Source: a virus
Virus record (IMG/VR): IMGVR_UViG_3300010885_027785
Coordinates: 1-21,476 of that record
Direction: 5' to 3' (one strand)
Length of the DNA stretch: 21,476 nt
Made by a program: the position numbers and the translations under genes. Shown piece after piece: positions 12,848 through 21,039 of this stretch (the first letter of the stretch is position 1; the number at the start of each line of letters is the position of its first letter). Below the pieces are notes generated by a model. It did not search any database. It was given only the letters and a program-made list of their open reading frames with translations, and was not told where the DNA came from.

Positions 12848-13825
12848 ATGGCTATTGGCGCAGGCATCGGAGCCCAACTGGGCATCGTCACTGAGGTCAC
12901 ATTCAACACTTACCTTGCGGTAAGTCGCTTCTATGAATTCACTTCTGAGAGCATCCAATACAACAAGAAAACTGCAGTAGGCATGGGCTTGCGCGCAGGT
13001 GGGCAACTTCCACGCGCACAGCGTCGCGTCGTGACCTCATACGATGCAGGCGGTGACATCACGCTGGATCTCCCCACTCGCGGTCTTGGCTTGCTCTTGA
13101 GTCACGCGATGGGATCCGCACCGACGCCAACCACAGTGAGCACTGGCGTCTACTCATACTCATTCACTCTTGGCGATGTGTACGGGCGCAGCTTCTCGGC
13201 TCAGGTTGGCGTACCTCAGTACAACGGCACAGTCATGGCCAAGACAGTCACTGGCGTCAAGGTCCAGTCCTTTGAGTTAGCGGTTGCCAACAACGGCATC
13301 GCCACTGGAAAATTCACTGTTGATGCTGCTGGCTTTGTCACTTCACAGGCGCTCGCAACGGCTTCCTACTCGGCAGCAGGGTCAGTCTTCAACTTCTCGC
13401 AGGGCTCGCTCACTGTCGATGCTGTTGCTGTCGCCAACGTTAAGGACTTCTCCTTGACGATTGACAACTCGCTCAAGCAGGATCGCTTCACTCTGAATGG
13501 ACTTGCAACTAAGTCCGAGCAGACCATTAGCGGATTCCGCAAGGTATCTGGCAAACTCACTGCAGAATTCACTGATGTCACGCTGATGAATAAATTCCTC
13601 ACGGATACATCTGCAGCACTTGTCCTTTCTTTTGTTGGCAGCACGATCGCAGCAACTTACAAAGACACGCTCACCATCACGCTGCCTGCAGTGAAGTTCA
13701 ACGCGGACACACCAAATGTGGCTGGCCCTGGCGTCGTTGATCTCGCAATGACATTTGATGTCTTTGATGATGGGACCAACCCACCTGTCACGATCTTCTA
13801 CCAGACTGCAGATGCAGCGCTCTAA
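12848..13825 (+). CDS. Major tail tube protein
   Basis: 325 residues; forms the hexamer rings of the tail tube. It has an N-terminal GAQLGIVTEVTFNTYLAVSRFYEF start, many short beta strands (YSYSFTLGD, VKVQSFELAVAN, KDFSLTIDNSLKQDRF, KVSGKLTAEFTDVTLMNKFL) and a final strand-rich part ending PPVTIFYQT. Size and repeats of strands fit actinophage tail tube proteins with two related halves. AGGAGA lies upstream of the ATG. It comes right before the tail-completion and chaperone genes, as expected. Confidence 0.85.
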   Translation: MAIGAGIGAQLGIVTEVTFNTYLAVSRFYEFTSESIQYNKKTAVGMGLRAGGQLPRAQRRVVTSYDAGGDITLDLPTRGLGLLLSHAMGSAPTPTTVSTGVYSYSFTLGDVYGRSFSAQVGVPQYNGTVMAKTVTGVKVQSFELAVANNGIATGKFTVDAAGFVTSQALATASYSAAGSVFNFSQGSLTVDAVAVANVKDFSLTIDNSLKQDRFTLNGLATKSEQTISGFRKVSGKLTAEFTDVTLMNKFLTDTSAALVLSFVGSTIAATYKDTLTITLPAVKFNADTPNVAGPGVVDLAMTFDVFDDGTNPPVTIFYQTADAAL

Positions 13826-14355
13826 TGATCGAATTTCAGGGCGATGACTACACGCTTCTTTTCAGGAAGATCCGTAATGTCAGCCCAGAAGTTGGAAAAG
13901 CCTTACGCAAAAACTTGACGGCAATTGGGCGACCAATCGCAGATGAAGTCAAGAGGGCCGCTCTTGCTCAACCCAGCAAGAGCGGCCAAGCGTTGGCGCA
14001 TAAGAAGGGCACGAGCGATGGGCTACGCAAGGGCATTGCTCGAGCAGTAGAGATGAAAGTCTTGAACACTAAAAAAGGCTCATTCTCTTTGCGCATCAGA
14101 GTCTCTGGCACAAAGTTCCGCGCAGCTACAGGTAAGCCAGCAACTCTTCCACGCTATTACGAGGGGCTGAGCCGCAAGGCTTGGCGACATCCTCAATGGG
14201 TTAAGCAAGCCGACATGCCAGGCGATGGCGCATGGGCCCAGCAATCCCCACGACCTTTCATGCTCAAAACTATTCAGCCTCACAAGCATCAAGTCTCAGA
14301 AGCAGTCCGCAAGTCTTTTCTAGAAGCACTCAACCAAGCCAAGATCACCGAATAG
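13825..14355 (+). CDS. HK97 gp10-like minor tail/neck protein
   Basis: 176 residues, overlapping the tail tube stop by one base (TAATG). The N-terminal helix EVGKALRKNLTAIGRPIADEVKRAAL, the basic LAHKKGTSDGLRKGIARAV region, strands around SLRIRVSGTKF and a C-terminal helix SEAVRKSFLEALNQA resemble the HK97 gp10 family, where the residues before the middle loop vary. Very basic overall. In HK97 this family lies before the tail terminator and tube; here it follows the tube, an arrangement I believe is seen in some actinophages. Confidence 0.65.
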   Translation: MIEFQGDDYTLLFRKIRNVSPEVGKALRKNLTAIGRPIADEVKRAALAQPSKSGQALAHKKGTSDGLRKGIARAVEMKVLNTKKGSFSLRIRVSGTKFRAATGKPATLPRYYEGLSRKAWRHPQWVKQADMPGDGAWAQQSPRPFMLKTIQPHKHQVSEAVRKSFLEALNQAKITE

Positions 14356-14366
14356 AAGGAATCAGC

Positions 14367-14732
14367 ATGCCAATTGAGATTCGAGGTACAACCTACGCAC
14401 TTCCAAAGATGGAAGATGGGCGGTCTGGGCCCACGGGCATTGAGATCGATGCCATCGAGACATTCTTTGGAGTGGACTACCAAGATCTCATGGCGCTGCT
14501 TGTGCCAGAAGAAGAAGGAATTGCAGCTCCTGTTGCCAAGAAGGGCTGCACGCGCAACCGCGCGCTGTATTCGATGGTCTGGATTGCAGTGCATCGCGTT
14601 GATGCCTCAAGCACCATTGAAGATGTCATGGAGTTTGGTGTGGATGAATTGAACTTCACCACAGAAGAGACCAAAGCAGTTGAAAGCCCAAAAGATACGG
14701 AATCCCAGCAGGAGGAATCCGCGCAAGAATAA
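14367..14732 (+). CDS. Tail assembly chaperone, gpG-like
   Basis: 121 residues from the ATG at 14367 with GAAGGAA upstream. Recognised by position between tail tube and tape measure and by the typical sequence: an acidic protein with FGVDYQDLMALLVPEEEG, TRNRALYSMVWIAVHRVDASSTIEDVMEFGVDEL and a Glu/Gln-rich end. It should coat the tape measure during tail assembly and be absent from mature tails. A CCCAAAA slippery site lies 13 codons before its stop, allowing a minority of ribosomes to continue as the longer G-T protein. Confidence 0.85.
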   Translation: MPIEIRGTTYALPKMEDGRSGPTGIEIDAIETFFGVDYQDLMALLVPEEEGIAAPVAKKGCTRNRALYSMVWIAVHRVDASSTIEDVMEFGVDELNFTTEETKAVESPKDTESQQEESAQE

Positions 14733-14872
14733 GAAAATACCTGCCCTTGCTGCTGCACACATATGGCGGCTTGACTCCAGAAATTGTCTGGAGTCTAGAC
14801 AGGCAGACCTTGGACGATCTGATCCAAGCAGCAGTGCAAATGAATACACCTGACTCATCTGACTTTGACTAG
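14367..14872 (+). CDS. Tail assembly chaperone G-T fusion made by -1 frameshift
   Basis: Join of 14367-14693 and 14693-14872: 109 residues of the gpG frame followed by 59 residues in the -1 frame, 168 in total. The -1 frame has a stop at 14681-14683, then is open to TAG 14870-14872. It encodes RYGIPAGG..., then YLPLLLHTYGGLTPE and VWSLDRQTLDDLIQAA, a gpT-type segment common in actinophages. It has no start codon or ribosome binding site of its own. Such G-T pairs are a conserved siphophage feature; the ratio of products controls tail assembly. Confidence 0.85.
14687..14693 (+). promoter_or_regulatory. CCCAAAA programmed -1 slippery heptamer
   Basis: In the gpG frame the codons read ..C CCA AAA, exactly the X XXY YYZ heptamer. 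The tRNAs can re-pair on CCC and AAA after slipping one base. The site falls 9 bases downstream of the last stop in the -1 frame, where the overlap between G and T begins. A downstream stimulatory structure was not identified. Confidence 0.8.
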
Positions 14873-14884
14873 GAGGCGATCCTG

Positions 14885-17785
14885 ATGGCTGACACCTCCC
14901 TTGGCTTCAACCTGATTGGCCGCGATGTTTCGGCTTCTAAGACTCTTGATGCAGTAGGCAAGGAAGCCACCAAGACTGGCGGAATCTTCAAGTCCGTTGG
15001 CACGATTGCTGCTGGCGTCTTTGGCGCTGACATCATGAGCAAGGCTGCTGGCAGCGTCATGAGTTTTGCCAAGGATTCCGTCAATGCCTTTGGCGATGTT
15101 GGCAAAGAAGTCATCAAACTGCAGCGATACACAGGTGGGACCGCAGAGGAGATGTCGAAACTGCGCTTTGCTGCAGAAGAGACTGGCGTCTCAACTGACA
15201 CTCTTGCCGCAGGCATGGGCAAGATGCAAAAGTCTGCAGCTGCTGGATCCAAGGCTTTTGCGGATCTTGGCATCAGCGTCAATGATGCCAGCGGCCACAC
15301 AAAGGATTCCACTGCTCTCTTCATGGAGACTGCTCAGAAGATCTCCGAGATGGGCAACGGTACGGCCAAGACTGCTGAAACTATGGCGATCTTTGGCCGA
15401 GGCGGCATGGCACTTCTTCCAATGCTGAACAAAGGCAAAGAAGGTCTGGGAGCCTTTGCAGAAGAAGCCCAGAAGATGGGGCTTGTCCTCACGGGTGACA
15501 ACTTGGTTGCGATCAAGGCCAACGTCATGGCACATCGAGAATTTGATGCAAGCGTCAAAGGCATGCAAGTGCAACTTGGTCAATATCTTTACCCAGCACT
15601 GACTGCGATCTCAACTGGGATGACTGAGCTAGTGCTCATAGTCTCCACATATCTCAAGCCAGCCTTCAAGTCTTTTGGTGACGCGCTCGTGCCAATCGTT
15701 GGCTTCATGGTAAATAACGTGATGCCAATCATGACTTCCCTAGCTGGAGCCTTTTTTAATATCCCTACGCCAATCCTTGCCTCAGTCGCAGCAATCATGC
15801 TGCTCAATTCTTCACTTGGCGCATCACTCGTGGCTGGAATCACCAAAGCAATCATGGGCATCGTGGCAATGGCCGCAGCAATGAAGGCCAACTACCTAGA
15901 AGCCCAAAGATTCATGACGATGCAAAGCGCAGGCGGCGTCTCAGCAGGCATCATGGCCACTGGCACATTCATGGCCGCTGGAGCAGTCGAAACACTCAGC
16001 GTGGCACTCAAGGGTGCATTGATCTCCCTTGGTCCAATCGGCATTGGCTTGGCTATCGCTGGCGCAGCAATGGCGCTCTTCACTTCTCACTCTGAAAGTG
16101 GCACTCGATCCACCACGGACTGGACGCAGGCACTTTACGATCAGAACGGTGCGCTGCTTGCTAACGCAAAAGCACAAACTGCAGCAGCAATCGCAAAAGA
16201 CACCAACCTTGCCAAGGCAAGTCAGTTTGGCATCTCTACTTCTGACATCACTCTTGGTCTTAATGGCAACGCAGACCGCTTGGCGCAGATCAAGAAAACT
16301 CTCGAGGCGTACTCCACTGTCAGTGATGCTCTTGACTCTCGAGATGCCAAGACCTATGAGCGCCAAATGGCGCAGAAGAAAGATGCTGAGACTGTTCTGC
16401 AGTCTCTTGACGATCAAGCGAATGGATTGAGTGCAACTGCAGCGCAAGCAAAGCGCACAGCAGATGCCATGAAGGCTCTGGGCGTGAGCGTTACCGACGT
16501 ACCTAAAGCACTCGCACCAACGGGCGCAGCGGCAGCCAAAGCAAAAGCAGAATTTGTGCTCTTGAGTTCTTCCATGCTCAATGTGGCCAAGTCTGCCCTG
16601 GCTGGATTGTCACCACTGAGCCAACTAGGCAAGCAACTTGGTGGAGATCTCATCGCCAAATTCACAGCAGGCATGACGGCTGCAGGCAGAGTCACCAAGG
16701 ACACTGTCAGTGCTTTTGGTGACATGGTCAATGAGATCAAGGGCAACTTCTCCAAGGCTCTTGGAGAGGCTACAAAGCAACTCGATGACGCTAAGGCAGC
16801 CTTCCAGAATTACCAAGACGCCATCAGCGGCGGCATCAGCGGTGGCAATGGCTTGGCCGATGCAGCTGCTGCGCAATCATCAGCGATCCAAGCGATTGCT
16901 GATGCGACCAAGTCACGCGCAGATGCTCAACTTGCCCTGAATGACGCGATCAAGGCTGGCGATCAGCCTGGCATTGATAGCGCTCAGAAGACCTACGATG
17001 ACGCAGGGATAGCACTCGGCAGCGCGCAAGCAAAGCAGGGTGGGTTCCTTTCCTTCATGCAAACTGGCGCAGATACAGCCAAGACCTTTGCAAGCCAGAT
17101 TGATCAACTCAGACTGGCTGGCGCATCCCTTGAGATGATCCAGCAGATCTCTGCCCTGGGCGCCGAAACTGGCGGCCGCATCATCGCTGAACTCATGAGC
17201 GGTGGAGCAGAAGCCATTGCTAAAGCCAAGACCTTGGTCCAGACGGTCGTTGATGTTTCTAAAGAAGCAGGCTTTGCAGCTGCCACCACATTCTTCCAAG
17301 GTGGCATCAATGCTGCTGCAGCATTGGTCGAGGGAATCAACTCTCAAATGCCAATGATCCAAGCAGCACTGGATGCCATTGGTGCAATGATCGCCAAGGC
17401 AATGGGCGTCAAGATCAGCACAGACATTGGCCAGCCAGCCGATGCAGGCGCTAACGCGATCGACTGGAACGCAACACCGGAACTGAGTGCGGCACTTGCT
17501 GCCAACCATGCATCCATTGACTTCCTTACGGGCATCCCAGCGTTTGCAACTGGCGGCATTGTGCCTGCCACAAGCGGTGGGCGCATTGTTCGCGTGGCAG
17601 AGGCTGGGCAAGCAGAAGCGATCGTGCCGCTGAGCCAACTTGGTGGAATGGGTGGCGGCGTCAATGTCACTATCCATGTCACTGGCTCAGTAGTGCAAGA
17701 GCAAGACCTAGCGATCAGCGTGCGCGATGCAATTGCGCAGATGATCCGGCGCCGTGGCGGCAATCCTGCAATCCTTGGAGTCTAA
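14885..17785 (+). CDS. Tape measure protein
   Basis: 966 residues, the longest gene here; sets tail length and passes into the host membrane. By the usual 1.5 angstrom per residue this implies a tail near 145 nm. The N-terminal ~235 residues are helical and Lys/Ala-rich, including IFGRGGMALLPMLNKG, a common tape-measure segment. Hydrophobic segments lie at roughly 248-290, 297-335 and 355-400, and long Ala-rich helices follow to about residue 850. The C-terminus has FATGGIVPATSGGRIVRVAEAGQAEAIVPL, also common in tape measures. No lysozyme or peptidase domain is seen. AGGAGG lies eight bases before the ATG, overlapping the G-T stop. Confidence 0.95.
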   Translation: MADTSLGFNLIGRDVSASKTLDAVGKEATKTGGIFKSVGTIAAGVFGADIMSKAAGSVMSFAKDSVNAFGDVGKEVIKLQRYTGGTAEEMSKLRFAAEETGVSTDTLAAGMGKMQKSAAAGSKAFADLGISVNDASGHTKDSTALFMETAQKISEMGNGTAKTAETMAIFGRGGMALLPMLNKGKEGLGAFAEEAQKMGLVLTGDNLVAIKANVMAHREFDASVKGMQVQLGQYLYPALTAISTGMTELVLIVSTYLKPAFKSFGDALVPIVGFMVNNVMPIMTSLAGAFFNIPTPILASVAAIMLLNSSLGASLVAGITKAIMGIVAMAAAMKANYLEAQRFMTMQSAGGVSAGIMATGTFMAAGAVETLSVALKGALISLGPIGIGLAIAGAAMALFTSHSESGTRSTTDWTQALYDQNGALLANAKAQTAAAIAKDTNLAKASQFGISTSDITLGLNGNADRLAQIKKTLEAYSTVSDALDSRDAKTYERQMAQKKDAETVLQSLDDQANGLSATAAQAKRTADAMKALGVSVTDVPKALAPTGAAAAKAKAEFVLLSSSMLNVAKSALAGLSPLSQLGKQLGGDLIAKFTAGMTAAGRVTKDTVSAFGDMVNEIKGNFSKALGEATKQLDDAKAAFQNYQDAISGGISGGNGLADAAAAQSSAIQAIADATKSRADAQLALNDAIKAGDQPGIDSAQKTYDDAGIALGSAQAKQGGFLSFMQTGADTAKTFASQIDQLRLAGASLEMIQQISALGAETGGRIIAELMSGGAEAIAKAKTLVQTVVDVSKEAGFAAATTFFQGGINAAAALVEGINSQMPMIQAALDAIGAMIAKAMGVKISTDIGQPADAGANAIDWNATPELSAALAANHASIDFLTGIPAFATGGIVPATSGGRIVRVAEAGQAEAIVPLSQLGGMGGGVNVTIHVTGSVVQEQDLAISVRDAIAQMIRRRGGNPAILGV

Positions 17786-19015
17786 ATGTTGTTCGACGGC
17801 ACAGACTCACCAACCATTTCAGTGGCTTTTGATACTGGAGAAGTCGGAATCTTCACTCTGGGGATCTCATCGCTCGGCGGCGCAGACAAACTTGGTGTGC
17901 CAGTGTCCACCTGGACCAAGTTGCCGATCTCCACTGTCCGCGCATTGAGCATCAGACGTGGCCGCACTCGTGAGGATCAGGCGATGCAGCCTGGCTCGCT
18001 CACGATGACGCTAGACAACCTCAGTGGAAACTACGATCCAGACAACCCTGCATCCCCTTATCGATGGAATGGCTACTCAACTCTTACTCGAGGTCTGGGC
18101 GTGCGAGTGCAGGCAACCTATGCAGCAACGGCATACACGATCTACCTTGGCTACCTCGAGCAGATAGATGCAGATGTCAGTCTGGATCCTGTCGTCACGA
18201 TGACCTTCACTGATGCACTGGCTCAGATTGCGCTGCAAACAGTTCCTGCAATCTCCAGCGCATACTCAGGCGACACCACAGCGGTGCGCGTGGGCAGAAT
18301 CCTCGATGCTGCTGGCTGGAGTGCATCGCTGCGATCCCTAACCGGATCGCGCACGATGCAGCCAGCGACCTACGGAGACAACGCACTCAACTTGAGCGAG
18401 CAAGCAGCGGCTTGCGAATTTGGGCGACTGTATGCAGATCGCAGCGGCAACATTGTGCTGATGCCATACGAGTCCACTTATTACACCACTCAGCGCATTG
18501 CCTTCTCAGATACTCGAGCAACGGGCACGGTGGAGTACGACACCATTAAGACTTCTCCTGGCGCAAAGTATCTGACTAATAACGTGGTCCTCACGCAGAC
18601 GTCAGGCACAACAGTCACCTACACCAACGCGCTCTCAGCTGCTCGCTATGGCACATATAGCAAGGCGGTCACTGCTCCATTACTTAGTGGCACAACAGCA
18701 ACCACGTTGGCGCAGATTATTGGTGATCGCTATGCGTATCCCACCACGCGAGTTGATGAACTCGAGTTTGACGCCTATGGACTGGGCACGCTTTGGCCAC
18801 AGGTGCTGCAATCAGATCTTGGTGATCGCGTCACAGTTGCGCGTACCACAGTTGATGGCAGAGCACGCATCTTCAACTCGTTGATTGAGTCACTGAATCA
18901 TGACATCAGCATTAATGGCTGGCGCATCAGTTTGGACCTAAGCCCAGGCATCTCTGGCTCACTGTTCACTCTTGGATCTTCATTGCTTGGCGGCACGGAC
19001 ATTCTTTACTATTAG
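17786..19015 (+). CDS. Minor tail protein (distal tail/hub candidate)
   Basis: 409 residues, beginning one base after the tape measure stop with TTGGAG upstream. A conserved core RALSIRRGRTREDQAMQPGS then LTMTLDNLSGNYDPDNP and a strand-rich region with YLGYLEQI are typical of actinophage minor tail proteins placed directly after the tape measure. The middle holds a helical QAAACEFGRLYADRSGNIVLMPYEST segment. An FTLGxSxLGG motif occurs near both ends (residues ~23-33 and ~394-404). Probably a distal tail/baseplate component; the exact subunit is not determined. Confidence 0.8.
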   Translation: MLFDGTDSPTISVAFDTGEVGIFTLGISSLGGADKLGVPVSTWTKLPISTVRALSIRRGRTREDQAMQPGSLTMTLDNLSGNYDPDNPASPYRWNGYSTLTRGLGVRVQATYAATAYTIYLGYLEQIDADVSLDPVVTMTFTDALAQIALQTVPAISSAYSGDTTAVRVGRILDAAGWSASLRSLTGSRTMQPATYGDNALNLSEQAAACEFGRLYADRSGNIVLMPYESTYYTTQRIAFSDTRATGTVEYDTIKTSPGAKYLTNNVVLTQTSGTTVTYTNALSAARYGTYSKAVTAPLLSGTTATTLAQIIGDRYAYPTTRVDELEFDAYGLGTLWPQVLQSDLGDRVTVARTTVDGRARIFNSLIESLNHDISINGWRISLDLSPGISGSLFTLGSSLLGGTDILYY

Positions 19016-19024
19016 GAGACATCA

Positions 19025-20188
19025 ATGCCATATCCCTACACCAACGGCACTGCATTATCTGCCACGGATCTCAACACTGATTTTCCACTTAAGGTGAGTT
19101 ACTCAACACCAAAGAACAATCAGACGGCCACTACCTACACTTTTGCACTCACTGATGCCGCACTGCTTGTGACTGCAAGCAACGCAGCTGCCAGCACATA
19201 CACGATCCCATTGCAGTCATCAGTTACCTGGGTAGTAGACACGATCTTGCGCGTCACCAATCTTGGTGCGGGCGTGGTGTCTTTTGTTGGTGCTGGTGGT
19301 GTGACGGTCACGAATGTTGCAGCGACTCTTGCGCAGTATGCAAGCGCAGACCTAATCCGCACGGCGTCTGATGCTTGGACTGTTCTCCCTTTCGCCGGTG
19401 GTAGTGCTAAAGCAACGGTCACGAGCACTACCGGTTCTCCGACCATTACGACCGTTAGCGGCAAGACTCTTTACCAGTGGACTGGTAGCGGCTCTGTCGT
19501 GATCGGTACTGCTGGCTTGTGCACTGTGCTCATGATCGCAGGGGCAGGCGGCGGCGGAGCGTACTCGAATACCTCAGGCACAGGAGGTGGCGGAGCGGCA
19601 GGAGCCGTTATCGCGACTGACATCTACTTGCCTGCAGCAACCCACACTTTGGGGTTAGGTAGCGGCGGAGCCGCTGGATCCGGTGGGGCAAGTGCCGGTG
19701 GAACACCAGGCAGCGGCTCAAACATCGGGGCAATTATTGCTTCAGCAGGCGGCGGTGGTGGTGGCGGATCAGGCTCAACAAATACACCAGGAGGATCAGG
19801 CGGCGGAGGCGGCAGCCAAGGCGGCATCACTGGCGGCGCGGCTCTAATGGGCACAAATTTTGGAAACGTCGGTGGGAACTCATCCGCGACATCGGCAGGC
19901 GGAGGCGGCGGAGCCGGTGGCGCAGGCGTAAACGGCAGCGGCACAGTCGGCGCAAACGGTGGGGCCGGAATAAATTCGAGCATTAGCGGAACATCTCTTG
20001 CCTATGCAGGTGGCGGTGGTGGTTCTGGAACTACTGCCCACGGAACGGGTCAAGCAGGCGGCGGCAACGGGTCAGGGTCAAGCCCTCAGGCAGGGGCCGC
20101 AAACAAAGGCTCAGGCGGCGGCGGCAGTTTCAACGGCATAAACGGTGGCGCAGGCGGCTCCGGCACTATCTACCTTTTGATTGGATGA
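19025..20188 (+). CDS. Glycine-rich tail adhesin
   Basis: 387 residues. The first ~170 form a strand-rich head (MPYPYTNGTALSATDLNT; IPLQSSVTWVVDTILRVTNLGAG; LYQWTGSGSVVIG). From about residue 172 to 383 it becomes a glycine/serine/alanine-rich domain with many G2-G7 runs interspersed with short hydrophobic and Asn-rich stretches, ending GAGGSGTIYLLIG. That layout matches glycine-rich phage adhesins such as the S16 gp38 type, where polyglycine II helices carry recognition loops (family knowledge). A receptor-binding role is inferred from location after the minor tail gene. TAGGAGA overlaps the previous stop. Confidence 0.75.
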   Translation: MPYPYTNGTALSATDLNTDFPLKVSYSTPKNNQTATTYTFALTDAALLVTASNAAASTYTIPLQSSVTWVVDTILRVTNLGAGVVSFVGAGGVTVTNVAATLAQYASADLIRTASDAWTVLPFAGGSAKATVTSTTGSPTITTVSGKTLYQWTGSGSVVIGTAGLCTVLMIAGAGGGGAYSNTSGTGGGGAAGAVIATDIYLPAATHTLGLGSGGAAGSGGASAGGTPGSGSNIGAIIASAGGGGGGGSGSTNTPGGSGGGGGSQGGITGGAALMGTNFGNVGGNSSATSAGGGGGAGGAGVNGSGTVGANGGAGINSSISGTSLAYAGGGGGSGTTAHGTGQAGGGNGSGSSPQAGAANKGSGGGGSFNGINGGAGGSGTIYLLIG

Positions 20189-20472
20189 TGATGGCTCATT
20201 TTGCGTATGTAATAGATGGAATCGTTCAGCGCGTTGAGCCGATAGTTACCTCAGTGATTGAGGATGAAACGGGAAAAGCTCAAGAATCCATTGGTCAAGC
20301 CTTCATGGTCTCGCTTTATCCTGACACCACTGCTCAGCAATGGGTGCGCACCTACTATCCATTGGGACAGCCAGACCCTTACCCTCGCGGCAAGTATGCA
20401 GGGCAAGGAGACTCTTGGGACGGCGTGGAGTTCGCGAGTCCTGTGGCACTTGAAAATGGAGTCACGAGATAA
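20185..20472 (+). CDS. Small tail-fibre-region protein
   Basis: Up to 95 residues. Three consecutive in-frame ATGs (20185, 20188, 20191) overlap the adhesin stop, so the exact start is open; family members usually begin near MAHFA. The pattern MAHFAYVIDGIVQRVEPI, a variable middle, then WVRTYYP, PRGKYAGQGDSWDGVEF resembles small proteins found next to tail fibres in many aquatic phages. It may assist or cap the adhesin (inference). Confidence 0.65.
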   Translation: MMMAHFAYVIDGIVQRVEPIVTSVIEDETGKAQESIGQAFMVSLYPDTTAQQWVRTYYPLGQPDPYPRGKYAGQGDSWDGVEFASPVALENGVTR

Positions 20473-20475
20473 CCC

Positions 20476-20754
20476 ATGACGAATATCACCATCGCCACTG
20501 ATTGGCTGCTCTTCTTCGTGGCGATTGTCTCAGCTACTGGAGCAACACTGATCGCGCTTCGTGGAGCAAATAAGAAACTAGAGAAGCGCATCACTGATGT
20601 GATCACCAAGGCCACTTATCCGATCCAACCCAAAGCCAACGGCAGTCTGTCTATGACTGACCTGCACAAGAAGGTTGATCTACTCACTGAGCGTCAGTAT
20701 GTCATCTCCCAGCAAGTCATTGATCACATCGCATCTCACGACCTCGAGCGCTAA
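20476..20754 (+). CDS. DUF2746-like membrane protein, lysis region
   Basis: 92 residues. One N-terminal membrane span at about residues 8-28 (TDWLLFFVAIVSATGATLIAL) is followed by a basic patch (RGANKKLEKR), an extended QPKANGSLSMTDLHKKVDLLTERQ and a helix with HIASHDLER. The span plus coiled-coil architecture and site next to the endolysin match the DUF2746-like proteins of actinophages, sometimes named holin-like. A role in lysis or membrane anchoring is possible but unproven. Confidence 0.65.
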   Translation: MTNITIATDWLLFFVAIVSATGATLIALRGANKKLEKRITDVITKATYPIQPKANGSLSMTDLHKKVDLLTERQYVISQQVIDHIASHDLER

Positions 20755-20775
20755 ACACAAACACGCACAACGGTT

Positions 20776-20804
20776 CAACCCCAGCCAATCCGGTTGGGGT
20801 CATT
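20776..20804 (+). terminator. Rho-independent-type terminator
   Basis: ACCCCAGCC (20776-20784) pairs with GGTTGGGGT (20790-20798), nine pairs including one G-T, with a 5-base AATCC loop, followed by CATTTTG. It lies 22 bases after the DUF2746-like stop and before the holin candidate. The T run is only four bases, so partial termination is likely. Confidence 0.65.
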
Positions 20805-20820
20805 TTGTATTGGAGCAATC

Positions 20821-21039
20821 ATGAGCAACTGGCTCGCAGCAACACCTCTTGGCTCAATCTTCAAGACCTTCATTGCAGTGATGATTGCTGCAGCGGTTGC
20901 TGACGCTGGGACCACTGGCGGCATCTCAATGGGCAACTGGCAGACATGGGTCATCTCAGGAGCAGTCTCAGCGCTTCCTGCGCTGATCAACTGGCTCAAC
21001 CCTGCTGATGCTCGCTACGGCAATGGCGCAGGTGCTTGA
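20821..21039 (+). CDS. Holin candidate
   Basis: 72 residues from ATG 20821 with GGAG upstream. Two hydrophobic segments (residues ~13-29, IFKTFIAVMIAAAVADA, and ~42-58, TWVISGAVSALPALINW) are separated by a short Gly/Thr turn; the end is polar and short. Two spans, small size, and a one-base overlap with the endolysin gene fit a holin, which would let the endolysin reach the peptidoglycan. The family name is not known to me. Confidence 0.65.
   Translation: MSNWLAATPLGSIFKTFIAVMIAAAVADAGTTGGISMGNWQTWVISGAVSALPALINWLNPADARYGNGAGA

Noticed and set aside
16913-17677. Reverse-strand 254-residue frame
   Set aside because: Opposite the tape measure gene; Cys/His-rich composition is a by-product of Ala-rich coding sequence read backwards.
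19624-19983. Reverse-strand proline-rich open frame
   Set aside because: It is the complement of the glycine-rich adhesin; Gly codons GGN read as Pro CCN-type on the other strand.
20768-20798. tRNA T-arm-like GGTTCAA followed by CCCC
   Set aside because: No acceptor stem, D-arm or anticodon arm can be placed; the bases form the terminator stem instead.
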